This document shows, piece after piece, positions 39,661-47,689 of a stretch of 64,000 nucleotides of DNA (its first letter is position 1; each line of letters begins with the position of its first letter). Position numbers and translations under genes: made by a program. The DNA is from Bradyrhizobium sp. CSA207 (GTDB lineage: Bacteria; Pseudomonadota; Alphaproteobacteria; Rhizobiales; Xanthobacteraceae). The notes below the pieces were generated by a model. The model ran no database searches, was not told the origin of the DNA, and saw only the letters and a program-made list of their open reading frames with translations. The DNA is taken from the NCBI RefSeq assembly GCF_029051685.1, contig NZ_JAACFT010000024.1, forward strand, positions 1 through 64,000, written 5' to 3'.

Positions 39661-41946
39661 ATGGTGTATCGGCGCCGCAGACCAATGCAGATGCAGGCCG
39701 CAACCGAAACGGTTGCCGTGGCCCCGACTGCGCCGGTGACGCGCCCGGCGAAGCCGCGCGCGCGCATGATGCGTCAATATGACCTCGTCGAGCGTGTCAG
39801 GTCCTACAATCCCAACACCGACGAAGATCTTCTGAACCGGGCCTATGTCTACGCCATGAAGGCGCACGGTTCGCAGACGCGCGCCTCGGGCGACCCGTAT
39901 TTCTCGCACCCCCTCGAGGTGGCGGCGATTCTCACCGACCTGAAGCTCGACGATGCGACCATCGTGGCCGCGCTGCTTCACGACACGATCGAGGACACCG
40001 AGGCGACGCGGGCCGAGATCGACCAGATCTTCGGTCCCGAGATCGGCGCGCTGGTCGAGGGCCTGACCAAGCTGAAGCGGCTGGAGCTGGTGTCGCGCGA
40101 GGCCAAGCAGGCCGAGAATTTGCGCAAACTGTTGCTGGCCATTGCCGACGACGTCCGCGTTCTCTTGGTGAAGCTCGCCGATCGCCTGCACAACATGCGG
40201 ACGCTGGATTTCGTGCCGCCGGAATCGCGCCGGCGAATCGCCGAGGAGACGCTCGACATCTATGCGCCGCTCTCGGGCCGCATGGGCATGCAGGAAATGC
40301 GCGAGGAGCTGGAGGATCTGTCCTTCCGCACCCTCGATCCCGATGCCTATTCGGTAGTGATGCAGCGGCTCGACGCGCTCGCTGAGCGCAACCGCAACCT
40401 GATCGGCGAGATCGAGGCGCAGCTCTCCAACAATTTGCGCCACCGCGGCCTCGGCGCGCGGGTTTATGGCCGCCGCAAGAAGCCGTTCTCGATCTGGACC
40501 AAGATGGAGCGCAAGTCGATCGGCTTCGAGCAACTGTCCGACATCTTCGGTTTCCGCCTCGTCGTCAACGATATCGAGGCCTGCTATCGTGCGCTCGGCA
40601 TCGTCCACACGACCTGGCCGGTCGTGCCCGGGCGCTTCAAGGACTACATCTCGACGCCCAAGCAGAACGACTATCGCTCGATCCACACCACCGTGATCGG
40701 CCCGGGCAACCAGCGCGTCGAGCTTCAGATCCGCACCGAGGCGATGGACCAGATCGCCGAGCGCGGCATCGCCGCGCACGTCTTCTACAAGGAAGGGGAG
40801 GGCTCGCCGACCGAGTTCCTCAAGCGCGAGTCGAATGCTTTCGCATGGCTGCGCCACACTATCGGCATCCTCTCGGAGAGCGCCAACCCCGAGGAATTCC
40901 TCGAGCACACTAAGCTCGAGCTGTTCCACGACCAGGTGTTCTGCTTCACGCCGAAGGGCAAGCTGATCGCGCTGCCGCGCCATGCCAATGTGATCGATTT
41001 TGCCTATGCCGTGCATACCGACGTCGGCAACAGTGCGGTGGGCTGCAAGATCAACGGCAAGTTCGCGCCGCTGTCCTCGGAGCTCCAGAACGGCGACGAG
41101 GTCGAGGTCCTGACCTCGGAAGCGCAATCGGCGCCGCCGTCGGCCTGGGAATCGCTCGCGGTCACCGGCAAGGCGCGCGCCGCGATCCGTCGCGCCACGC
41201 GCACCGCCGTGCGCGATCAATATGCCGGTCTCGGCCGGCGCATCGTCGAGCGCCTGTTCGAGCGCGCCAAGATGGAATACGCCGACGACAAGCTCAAGGG
41301 CGCGCTGCCGCGGCTCGCGCGGGCCTCGATTGAGGACGTCATGGCGGCGGTCGGGCGCGGCGAGATCAAGGCCTCCGACGTCGCCCGCGCGATGTATCCC
41401 GACTACAAGGAAGAGCGCGTCGCGCGCTACGGCATCAAGAAGGGGCTCGCTGCCAAGCTCAAGGAGAGGGTGGCGCCGACGCCGCGCAGCCGGGTCGCCA
41501 TTCCGATCCGCGGCATCAATTCGGACCTGCCGGTCAAGTTCGCGCCGAATGGCGGCGCCGTACCCGGCGACCGCATCGTCGGCATCGTCACGCCAGGCGA
41601 GGGGATCACCATCTATCCGATCCAGTCGCCGGCCCTGAAGGATTTCGAGGAGGAGCCGGAGCGCTGGCTCGACGTGCGCTGGGACATCGAGGATTCGATG
41701 CCGCAGCGCTTCCCGGCCCGCATCAAGGTCGAGAACGTCAACGAGCCTGGCGCGCTGGCGCAGATCGCGACCGTGATCGCCGAGCACGATGGCAACATCG
41801 ACAATATCAGCATGCAGCGCCGTTCGCCCGATTTCACCGAGACGACAATCGATCTCGAAGTCTACGATCTGAAGCATCTGAGCGCGATCCTGGCTCAGCT
41901 GCGTGCCAAGGCGGTCGTCGCCCGCGTCGAACGTGTTAACGGATAG
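39661..41946 (+). CDS. rsh: bifunctional (p)ppGpp synthetase/hydrolase RSH
   Basis: A 761-residue Rel/SpoT-type enzyme, the single long RSH typical of alphaproteobacteria. Domains: HD hydrolase (about 55-200; HDTIEDT at 107-113), RelA/SpoT synthetase (about 250-375; GRFKDYIS, NDYRSIHT), TGS (about 400-465), helical region, and C-terminal ACT (about 690-760). Both catalytic centres look intact, so it should make and remove the alarmone. AGGACGGA precedes ATG 39661. Confidence 0.96.
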   Translation: MVYRRRRPMQMQAATETVAVAPTAPVTRPAKPRARMMRQYDLVERVRSYNPNTDEDLLNRAYVYAMKAHGSQTRASGDPYFSHPLEVAAILTDLKLDDATIVAALLHDTIEDTEATRAEIDQIFGPEIGALVEGLTKLKRLELVSREAKQAENLRKLLLAIADDVRVLLVKLADRLHNMRTLDFVPPESRRRIAEETLDIYAPLSGRMGMQEMREELEDLSFRTLDPDAYSVVMQRLDALAERNRNLIGEIEAQLSNNLRHRGLGARVYGRRKKPFSIWTKMERKSIGFEQLSDIFGFRLVVNDIEACYRALGIVHTTWPVVPGRFKDYISTPKQNDYRSIHTTVIGPGNQRVELQIRTEAMDQIAERGIAAHVFYKEGEGSPTEFLKRESNAFAWLRHTIGILSESANPEEFLEHTKLELFHDQVFCFTPKGKLIALPRHANVIDFAYAVHTDVGNSAVGCKINGKFAPLSSELQNGDEVEVLTSEAQSAPPSAWESLAVTGKARAAIRRATRTAVRDQYAGLGRRIVERLFERAKMEYADDKLKGALPRLARASIEDVMAAVGRGEIKASDVARAMYPDYKEERVARYGIKKGLAAKLKERVAPTPRSRVAIPIRGINSDLPVKFAPNGGAVPGDRIVGIVTPGEGITIYPIQSPALKDFEEEPERWLDVRWDIEDSMPQRFPARIKVENVNEPGALAQIATVIAEHDGNIDNISMQRRSPDFTETTIDLEVYDLKHLSAILAQLRAKAVVARVERVNG

Positions 41947-41991
41947 ACGTGTGTCGTATTCGTCTGTCCCTATGATTTCGTGAGGCCCAGA

Positions 41992-42744
41992 ATGCCTGCA
42001 CTTCCGCTTCGCCTCGGTGTCAATGTCGATCATGTCGCGACCCTGCGTAACGCCCGCGGCGGCCGCCATCCCGATCCGGTGCGCGCCGCGCTGCTTGCGA
42101 TCGAGGCCGGCGCCGACGGCATCACGGCGCATCTGCGCGAGGATCGCCGGCATATCCGCGACGAGGATATGGCGCGGCTGAAAGCCGAGATCTCCAAGCC
42201 GCTCAATTTCGAGATGGCGGCGACCGACGACATGATGCGGATCTCGCTCGCCACCAGGCCGCATGCGGTGTGCCTGGTGCCCGAGCGCCGCCAGGAGGTG
42301 ACGACCGAAGGCGGGCTCGACGTGGTCGGCCAGCACAACGCGCTCGCGCCCTATATCGCGCGGCTGAACGATGCCGGCATTCGGGTGTCGCTGTTCATCG
42401 CAGCCGATCCCGCGCAGATCGAGATGGCGGCGCGGCTGCACGCCCCCGTCATCGAGATCCACACCGGCGCCTGGTGCGACGCCGTAGTCGACGGCCATAC
42501 TGAGAAGGCCGAAGCCGAATGGCAGCGGATCGTGGCGGGGGTCAAGCTCGCGAAGGCAGCGGGGCTGGAGGTGCACGCCGGGCACGGGCTGGATTACGTG
42601 ACGGCGGAGAAAATCGCAGGCCTGCCGGAGATCATGGAGCTCAACATCGGTTACTACATGATCGGCGAAGCCTTGTTCGTCGGGCTTGCCGAGACGGTTC
42701 GCAGCATGCGCGCGGCGATGGACCGCGGCCGGAGCCGGCTATGA
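41992..42744 (+). CDS. pdxJ: pyridoxine 5'-phosphate synthase
   Basis: A 250-residue TIM-barrel enzyme that makes pyridoxine phosphate from 1-deoxyxylulose phosphate and aminoacetone phosphate. LRLGVNVDHVATLRNARGG, PDPVRAALLAIEAGADGIT, HLREDRRHI and the C-terminal GHGLDY and ELNIGY segments are intact. ATG 41992 has TGAGG upstream. It overlaps acpS by 4 bases (ATGA). Confidence 0.97.
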   Translation: MPALPLRLGVNVDHVATLRNARGGRHPDPVRAALLAIEAGADGITAHLREDRRHIRDEDMARLKAEISKPLNFEMAATDDMMRISLATRPHAVCLVPERRQEVTTEGGLDVVGQHNALAPYIARLNDAGIRVSLFIAADPAQIEMAARLHAPVIEIHTGAWCDAVVDGHTEKAEAEWQRIVAGVKLAKAAGLEVHAGHGLDYVTAEKIAGLPEIMELNIGYYMIGEALFVGLAETVRSMRAAMDRGRSRL

Positions 42745-43160
42745 TCATCGGCATCGGCTCCGACCTGATCGACATCACCCGCGTCGCCAAGGTGATCGAG
42801 CGTCATGGCGAGCGTTTCCTCGACCGCATCTTCACGGAAGCCGAACGGGCCAAGGCGGAGCGCCGCGCCAAGAACGAGAAGATGGTGGTCGCGACCTATG
42901 CCAAGCGCTTCGCTGCCAAGGAGGCCTGCTCCAAGGCGCTCGGCACCGGCATCCGGCGCGGCGTCTGGTGGCGCGACATGGGAGTGGTCAACCTGCCGGG
43001 TGGGCGGCCGACCATGCGGCTGACCGGGGGCGCTTTGGCCCGGCTCCAGGCCCTGACGCCGGAGGGGTGCGAGGCGCAGATCGACCTTTCGATCACCGAC
43101 GACTGGCCGTTGGCGCAGGCCTTTGTCATCATTTCCGCTGTCCCCTCGGCCAAGCCCTGA
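42741..43160 (+). CDS. acpS: holo-[acyl-carrier-protein] synthase
   Basis: A 139-residue phosphopantetheinyl transferase that activates acyl carrier protein. The Mg-binding GIGSDLIDITRV and the FAAKEACSKALGTGI motif (with the catalytic Glu and Lys) are present. It is translationally coupled to pdxJ. lepB follows after about 250 bases. Confidence 0.96.
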   Translation: MIIGIGSDLIDITRVAKVIERHGERFLDRIFTEAERAKAERRAKNEKMVVATYAKRFAAKEACSKALGTGIRRGVWWRDMGVVNLPGGRPTMRLTGGALARLQALTPEGCEAQIDLSITDDWPLAQAFVIISAVPSAKP

Positions 43161-43408
43161 AGGATTGGTGGTAATTTATAATTCTCATTAGAAATCAGCA
43201 CCTTATCGGTTTTTGATGCGATCCTTGATTGCGTGGCCTGCGACAACCGTCTAAAAGTCCGCGAACGCAAATCAGGCTGGGCGAATTCGGCTTTACGCCG
43301 GAATTGGCCCTCATTATCAGAATCAGGACAATCTCCTTGGGCTGCGTAGCGATGGGCTGTTCGCGGCAGGAGGGCGCTCTGTGATCGCCGGCCGGAATTG
43401 AGAGAGCA

Positions 43409-44173
43409 ATGAGCGTGACTTCGGGAACGAAAACTGAGAGCGGCGTCGGCGAAACGATCCGCGTCGTGATCCATGCTCTCCTGATCGCGCTGGTGATCCG
43501 CACCTTCCTGTTCCAGCCGTTCAACATCCCATCCGGTTCGATGAAGGCGACCCTGCTGGTCGGCGACTACCTCTTCGTCTCGAAATATTCCTATGGCTAT
43601 AGCCACTACTCGATCCCGTTCTCGCCGCCGCTGTTCTCGGGACGGATCTGGGGCTCGGATCCGAATCGCGGCGACATCGTCGTGTTTCGCCTGCCGAAGG
43701 ACGATTCGACCGATTACATCAAGCGCGTGATCGGCCTTCCCGGCGACCGCGTCCAGATGAGGGACGGGCTACTCTACATCAACGACACCCCGGTCGAGCG
43801 GCAGCGCATGAGCGAATATGTCGGCGAAGATCCTTGCGGCTCCGAAGGCGGCGGCGTCTCCCGGGTGAAGCGCTGGAAGGAGACGCTGCCCAACGGCGTG
43901 TCCTATGAGACGCTGGACTGCGCCGACAACGGCTACATGGACAACACCAACGTCTATAACGTGCCGCCCGGCCACTTCTTCATGATGGGCGACAACCGCG
44001 ACAACTCGACCGACAGCCGTTTCCTCGGCCAGGTCGGTTATGTGCCGCAGGAAAATCTGATCGGCCGCGCCCAGATGATCTTCTTCTCGATCGCCGAAGG
44101 CGAGCATGCCTGGATGTTCTGGCGCTGGCCGTGGGCGGTGCGCTGGAACCGCTTCTTCAATATCGTCCGATGA
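43409..44173 (+). CDS. lepB: signal peptidase I
   Basis: A 254-residue inner-membrane protease that removes Sec and Tat signal peptides. One N-terminal membrane anchor (about 17-36). The nucleophile is Ser44 in PSGSMKATL and the general base is Lys105 in DYIKRVIGLPGD; the GDNRDNSTDSR box follows. The upstream gap (43161-43408) has an AT-rich TATAAT at 43177-43182 and a partial aattcggc/gccggaatt hairpin, perhaps its promoter and leader. Its stop overlaps the rnc ATG. Confidence 0.96.
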   Translation: MSVTSGTKTESGVGETIRVVIHALLIALVIRTFLFQPFNIPSGSMKATLLVGDYLFVSKYSYGYSHYSIPFSPPLFSGRIWGSDPNRGDIVVFRLPKDDSTDYIKRVIGLPGDRVQMRDGLLYINDTPVERQRMSEYVGEDPCGSEGGGVSRVKRWKETLPNGVSYETLDCADNGYMDNTNVYNVPPGHFFMMGDNRDNSTDSRFLGQVGYVPQENLIGRAQMIFFSIAEGEHAWMFWRWPWAVRWNRFFNIVR

Positions 44174-45006
44174 AAGACGAAGCCAAGGACATCACGATCC
44201 AACCAATCGAGGCGCAAGCGGGCCCTGACGGCGAAGCTGCGACCAAGACGCTTACGACCAAGACGCCTGCGAAGAAGAAGCGGGTGCGGGGCGGCAAGGC
44301 CAAGGTGGCGGACGCGAATGCGGCGCTCGAGGCGCGTATCGGGCACGGCTTTGCCGATCCGAACCTGCTGATGCAGGCCATCACGCACGTCTCGGCGCTG
44401 AAGTCAGGGCGCAAGCGCGGCGACAGCTATCAGCGGCTGGAATTTCTCGGCGACCACGTGCTCGGGCTGGTCGTCTCCGACATGCTCTATCACGCCTTTC
44501 CGAACGCCGATGAGGGCGAGCTGTCCAAGCGCCTTGCCGAACTCGTGCGCAAGGAGAGCTGCGCCGATGTTGCCAAGTCGCTCGGTCTGCTCGACGACAT
44601 CAAGCTGGGCTCGGTCGGCCCCAGCGCCGACGGCCGCCTGCGCAAGTCCATACTCGGCGACATCTGCGAGGCCGTGATCGGCGCCGTCTTCCTTGACGGC
44701 GGCTACGCGGCGGCCTCCGAGTTCGTCAAGCGCAACTGGACCGAGCGCATGCACAAGCCGCGGCGGCCGCTACGCGATCCCAAGACCGTGCTGCAGGAAT
44801 GGGCACAGGGGAAGGGATTGCCGACGCCGGTCTACCGTGAGGTCGAGCGTACAGGTCCGCATCACGATCCGCAGTTTCGCGTCGCAGTCGACTTGCCGGG
44901 GCTTGCGCCGGCCGAAGGCATCGGCGGCAGCAAGCGGGCGGCGGAAAAGGTGGCGGCCTCCGTCATGATCGAACGCGAAGGTGTTGGCGGCAGCAATGAC
45001 GGTTGA
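44170..45006 (+). CDS. rnc: ribonuclease III
   Basis: A 278-residue double-strand-specific endoribonuclease that matures rRNA. The RNase III signature QRLEFLGDHVLGL and the acidic GDICEAVIGAVFLDGG motif lie in the catalytic domain; the dsRNA-binding domain is at the C-terminus (about 205-275). An unusually long Lys/Thr-rich N-terminal extension (about 45 residues, TKTPAKKKRVRGGK) precedes the fold. ATG 44170 overlaps the lepB stop by 4 bases. Confidence 0.95.
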   Translation: MKDEAKDITIQPIEAQAGPDGEAATKTLTTKTPAKKKRVRGGKAKVADANAALEARIGHGFADPNLLMQAITHVSALKSGRKRGDSYQRLEFLGDHVLGLVVSDMLYHAFPNADEGELSKRLAELVRKESCADVAKSLGLLDDIKLGSVGPSADGRLRKSILGDICEAVIGAVFLDGGYAAASEFVKRNWTERMHKPRRPLRDPKTVLQEWAQGKGLPTPVYREVERTGPHHDPQFRVAVDLPGLAPAEGIGGSKRAAEKVAASVMIEREGVGGSNDG

Positions 45007-45922
45007 AGCAAGCAGCGAGACGCCCGCCGCCACGCGCTGCGGATTCGTGGCGCTGATCGGCGCGCCCAATGTCGGCAAGTCCACGCTGGTCAATGCGCTG
45101 GTCGGAGCCAAGGTCACGATCGTCTCGCGCAAGGTGCAGACCACGCGCGCGCTGATCCGCGGCATCGTCATCGAGAACAACGCGCAGATCATCCTGGTCG
45201 ACACGCCCGGTATCTTCCTGCCCAAGCGCCGTCTCGACCGCGCCATGGTCTCGACCGCCTGGAGCGGCGCGCATGATGCCGATCTCGTCTGCGTGCTGCT
45301 CGACGCCAAGACCGGAATCGACGAGGAGGCCGAGGCGATCTTCGCCAAGGTCGCGAGCGTCAATCACGAGAAGATATTGGTGCTGAACAAGGTCGACCTG
45401 GTTCAGCGCGAGAAGCTGCTCGCGCTGGCGCAGGCCGCCAACGAGCGCATGCCGTTCGTGAAGACCTTCATGGTCTCGGCGATCTCAGGCGATGGTGTCG
45501 ACGACATCCGCAATACGCTCGCCGAAATGGTGCCGCCGGGCCCGTTTCTCTATCCCGAAGACCAGATGTCGGACGCGCCGATGCGGCATCTTGCGGCCGA
45601 GATCACCCGCGAAAAGATCTATCGCAAGCTGCACCAGGAATTGCCCTACCAGTCCACGGTCGAGACCGACAAGTGGGAGGAGCGCAAGGACAAATCTGTG
45701 CGTATCGAACAGACGGTCTTCGTGGAGCGCGAAAGCCAGCGCAAGATCGTGCTCGGCAAGGGCGGCGCCACCATCAAGTCGATCGGCGCGGACTCGCGCA
45801 AGGAAATCGCCGAGATCCTCGGCGTGCCGGTGCATCTGTTCCTGTTCGTCAAGGTGCGCGAGAACTGGGGCGACGATCCCGATCGCTATCGCGAAATGGG
45901 CCTTGAATTCCCCAAGGGCTAG
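44996..45922 (+). CDS. era: GTPase Era
   Basis: A 308-residue GTPase for 16S rRNA and 30S assembly. GAPNVGKST (G1), DTPGIF (G3) and NKVDLV (G4) lie in the G domain; the KH domain contains IVLGKGGATIKSIG near the C-terminus. It overlaps rnc by 11 bases, the conserved rnc-era pairing. Confidence 0.97.
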   Translation: MTVEASSETPAATRCGFVALIGAPNVGKSTLVNALVGAKVTIVSRKVQTTRALIRGIVIENNAQIILVDTPGIFLPKRRLDRAMVSTAWSGAHDADLVCVLLDAKTGIDEEAEAIFAKVASVNHEKILVLNKVDLVQREKLLALAQAANERMPFVKTFMVSAISGDGVDDIRNTLAEMVPPGPFLYPEDQMSDAPMRHLAAEITREKIYRKLHQELPYQSTVETDKWEERKDKSVRIEQTVFVERESQRKIVLGKGGATIKSIGADSRKEIAEILGVPVHLFLFVKVRENWGDDPDRYREMGLEFPKG

Positions 45923-45943
45923 CCAAGAAAAGATCGGTATCTG

Positions 45944-46324
45944 ATGAGCGTACCCAGCAACGTCCAGCGCTTCGAAGCGCTGCTCTATGCTTCGCTGATG
46001 CTGGACGCCGTGTCGGTGGCGGTCCAGGACCGCTCACCAACGGCTGAAATGACCGACCAGATGATCATGACGGCGACGCTGCTCGCCGGCGGGATGATTT
46101 TGCTGCTGGTCTATTTCGTCCGGCTCGCGGCGCATTCACGCAAGAACTGGCCGCGTTGGGTGTTGGCGGCGGCGCTGGTGCTGTCAGTGATTTCGCTCAG
46201 TCAGATCATCGGGGAAAAGGGCATGGAGCTCGACAGCGCCATCGAGATCGTCTCCTGCGTGCTGACGGCGATGGGATTGTATTTCTCCTTCACCGGCAAC
46301 GCCCGGGGTTGGTTCAACGCGTGA
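45944..46324 (+). CDS. four-helix membrane protein, unknown function
   Basis: A 126-residue protein with an N-terminal amphipathic helix (about 7-25), then three or four hydrophobic segments (about 40-60, 70-90, 98-118). It lies between era and recO, 21 bases after era. Similar small membrane proteins occur at this position in related genomes without known function. No catalytic motif seen. Confidence 0.68.
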   Translation: MSVPSNVQRFEALLYASLMLDAVSVAVQDRSPTAEMTDQMIMTATLLAGGMILLLVYFVRLAAHSRKNWPRWVLAAALVLSVISLSQIIGEKGMELDSAIEIVSCVLTAMGLYFSFTGNARGWFNA

Positions 46325-46330
46325 GATCTA

Positions 46331-46457
46331 GTGTCCCGGCAAGGTGCGGCGCGTAACCGCTGCGCCGCAGAGCCGGGACTACGTACGAAATGCGCGGTGA
46401 TATGGACCCCGGCTCAGCAGCGCATCGCTTGCGCGCTGCGTTGCGTCCGGGGCACGG
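46331..46457. repeat. palindromic repeat, family F
   Basis: tcccggcaaggtgcggcgcg...ctgcgccgcagagccggga forms a hairpin, followed by ccccggctcagcagcgcatcg...cgctgcgttgcgtccgggg. It fills the gap between the membrane gene and recO. The wording matches a common Bradyrhizobium intergenic element; one copy in this window. Confidence 0.7.
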
Positions 46458-46498
46458 GCAAGTGCACTTGGCACCGGAATCCTGTAGTATTCAGCTCC

Positions 46499-47251
46499 AT
46501 GGAATGGACCGACGAAGGCATCGTGCTGGGGGTGCGGCGGCATGGCGAAAGCAGCGCCATCGTCGAACTGCTGACGCGTGCGCACGGCCGGCATCTCGGC
46601 CTCGTCCGCGGCGGCGCCGGTTCGCGGATACGACCCTTGCTGCAGCCCGGCAACAGCGTCACTGCGGTTTGGCGGGCGCGGCTTGACGAGCATCTCGGCA
46701 CCTATGCGATCGAGGGCCTGAAGCTGCGCGCGGCGACGCTGCTGGAATCCTCCCACGGCGTCTATGGCGTTACCCACCTCAGCTCGCTCGCGCGGCTGCT
46801 GCCGGAACGCGATCCGCACGAAGAGATCTATGCGATGCTCGAGCATTCGCTCGACGATTTCGACGACATCGGCAGCGCGGCTGTACACGTGATCCATTTC
46901 GAGCTGGCGATGCTCTCTGAGCTCGGCTTCCGGCTGGGGCTGGAGAACTGCGCCGTCACCGGCGAGACCACGGACCTGATCTACGTCTCGCCCAAATCCG
47001 GCGGTGCAGTATCGCGTACCGCCGGCGAGCCGTGGCGCGACCGGCTGTTGCGGCTGCCACCGTTCCTGCGCCAGGGCGAAACCACGAGCGAGCTCACGGA
47101 CCAGGATCTCCAGGACGGCTTTCGACTGACCGGCCTGTTCCTGCTGCGCTACGTGCTGGAGCCGCGTGGGCAGGGGCATTCTGATGCGCGGGCCGGCTTT
47201 ATCAACGCGCTGACGCGGCAACAGGCGAGAGCGGCAATTCCGGCGCCATGA
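46499..47251 (+). CDS. recO: DNA repair protein RecO
   Basis: A 250-residue RecFOR mediator that loads RecA on SSB-coated DNA. MEWTDEGIVLGVRRHGESSAIVELLTRAHGRHLGLVRGG is the OB-fold N-terminus; the helical C-terminal domain follows, with the LENCAVTG segment where other RecO proteins have zinc cysteines (only one cysteine here). ATG 46499 is at the conserved start; an in-frame extension upstream just reads the family-F repeat. Confidence 0.94.
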   Translation: MEWTDEGIVLGVRRHGESSAIVELLTRAHGRHLGLVRGGAGSRIRPLLQPGNSVTAVWRARLDEHLGTYAIEGLKLRAATLLESSHGVYGVTHLSSLARLLPERDPHEEIYAMLEHSLDDFDDIGSAAVHVIHFELAMLSELGFRLGLENCAVTGETTDLIYVSPKSGGAVSRTAGEPWRDRLLRLPPFLRQGETTSELTDQDLQDGFRLTGLFLLRYVLEPRGQGHSDARAGFINALTRQQARAAIPAP

Positions 47252-47350
47252 CGTTGTTGCGCCGCTGCATTGCTTAATAAGATGGCACTTGCCCGGAACC
47301 AAACCGGGTTTCGCGGACTTGCCCTCGGGTTCCATCCCGGGGATAACCTG

Positions 47351-47629
47351 ATGATCAAAGGACTTATCGTATCGGCAGCGCTGATCGCGCTGGCGCCCGA
47401 CGCAATCGCCGGTGAACAACCAGGACTGGTTCGCCGCGCCTCCTGCACCGTCGTCAGGTTCTATGTCGCCAAATATTCGGCCGCAGCGGCCGAGGCATGG
47501 GCACGGTCGAAGGGCGCGACGGAAGCCGAGATCGAGACAGCCCGGCGCTGCTTGACCACTGCTCCGACCACCGCGCAGGCCCAAAAGCCGCAGATCCAAG
47601 CCGTGACCGCCGGCTGGGCTGGCCAGTAG
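47351..47629 (+). CDS. small exported protein, unknown function
   Basis: A 92-residue protein with a signal peptide (MIKGLIVSAALIALAPDAIAG). The mature part has two cysteines (SCTVVRFY, RRCLTTA), and an Ala-rich helix with an A-x-A-x-A-W-A-R-S-K pattern. GGGGAT lies upstream of ATG 47351. A longer in-frame reading from 47270 is less likely. No family recognised. parC follows 60 bases later. Confidence 0.65.
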   Translation: MIKGLIVSAALIALAPDAIAGEQPGLVRRASCTVVRFYVAKYSAAAAEAWARSKGATEAEIETARRCLTTAPTTAQAQKPQIQAVTAGWAGQ

Positions 47630-47689
47630 CCGCCCACAGGGAACCAATCGATCCTTGCCCGATTCGCTTCCACGGTTTAACCGGGCGGC

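Noticed and set aside
39610..42585. A very long open frame on the minus strand (about 990 codons)
   Set aside because: It lies antisense to rsh and pdxJ, both unmistakable. Long antisense frames are expected in high-GC DNA, and its translation is His/Arg/Asp-rich without any motif.
3130..46457. Clusters of palindromic repeats considered as CRISPR arrays
   Set aside because: The elements are scattered, differ between families and have no regular spacers; no cas genes are present.
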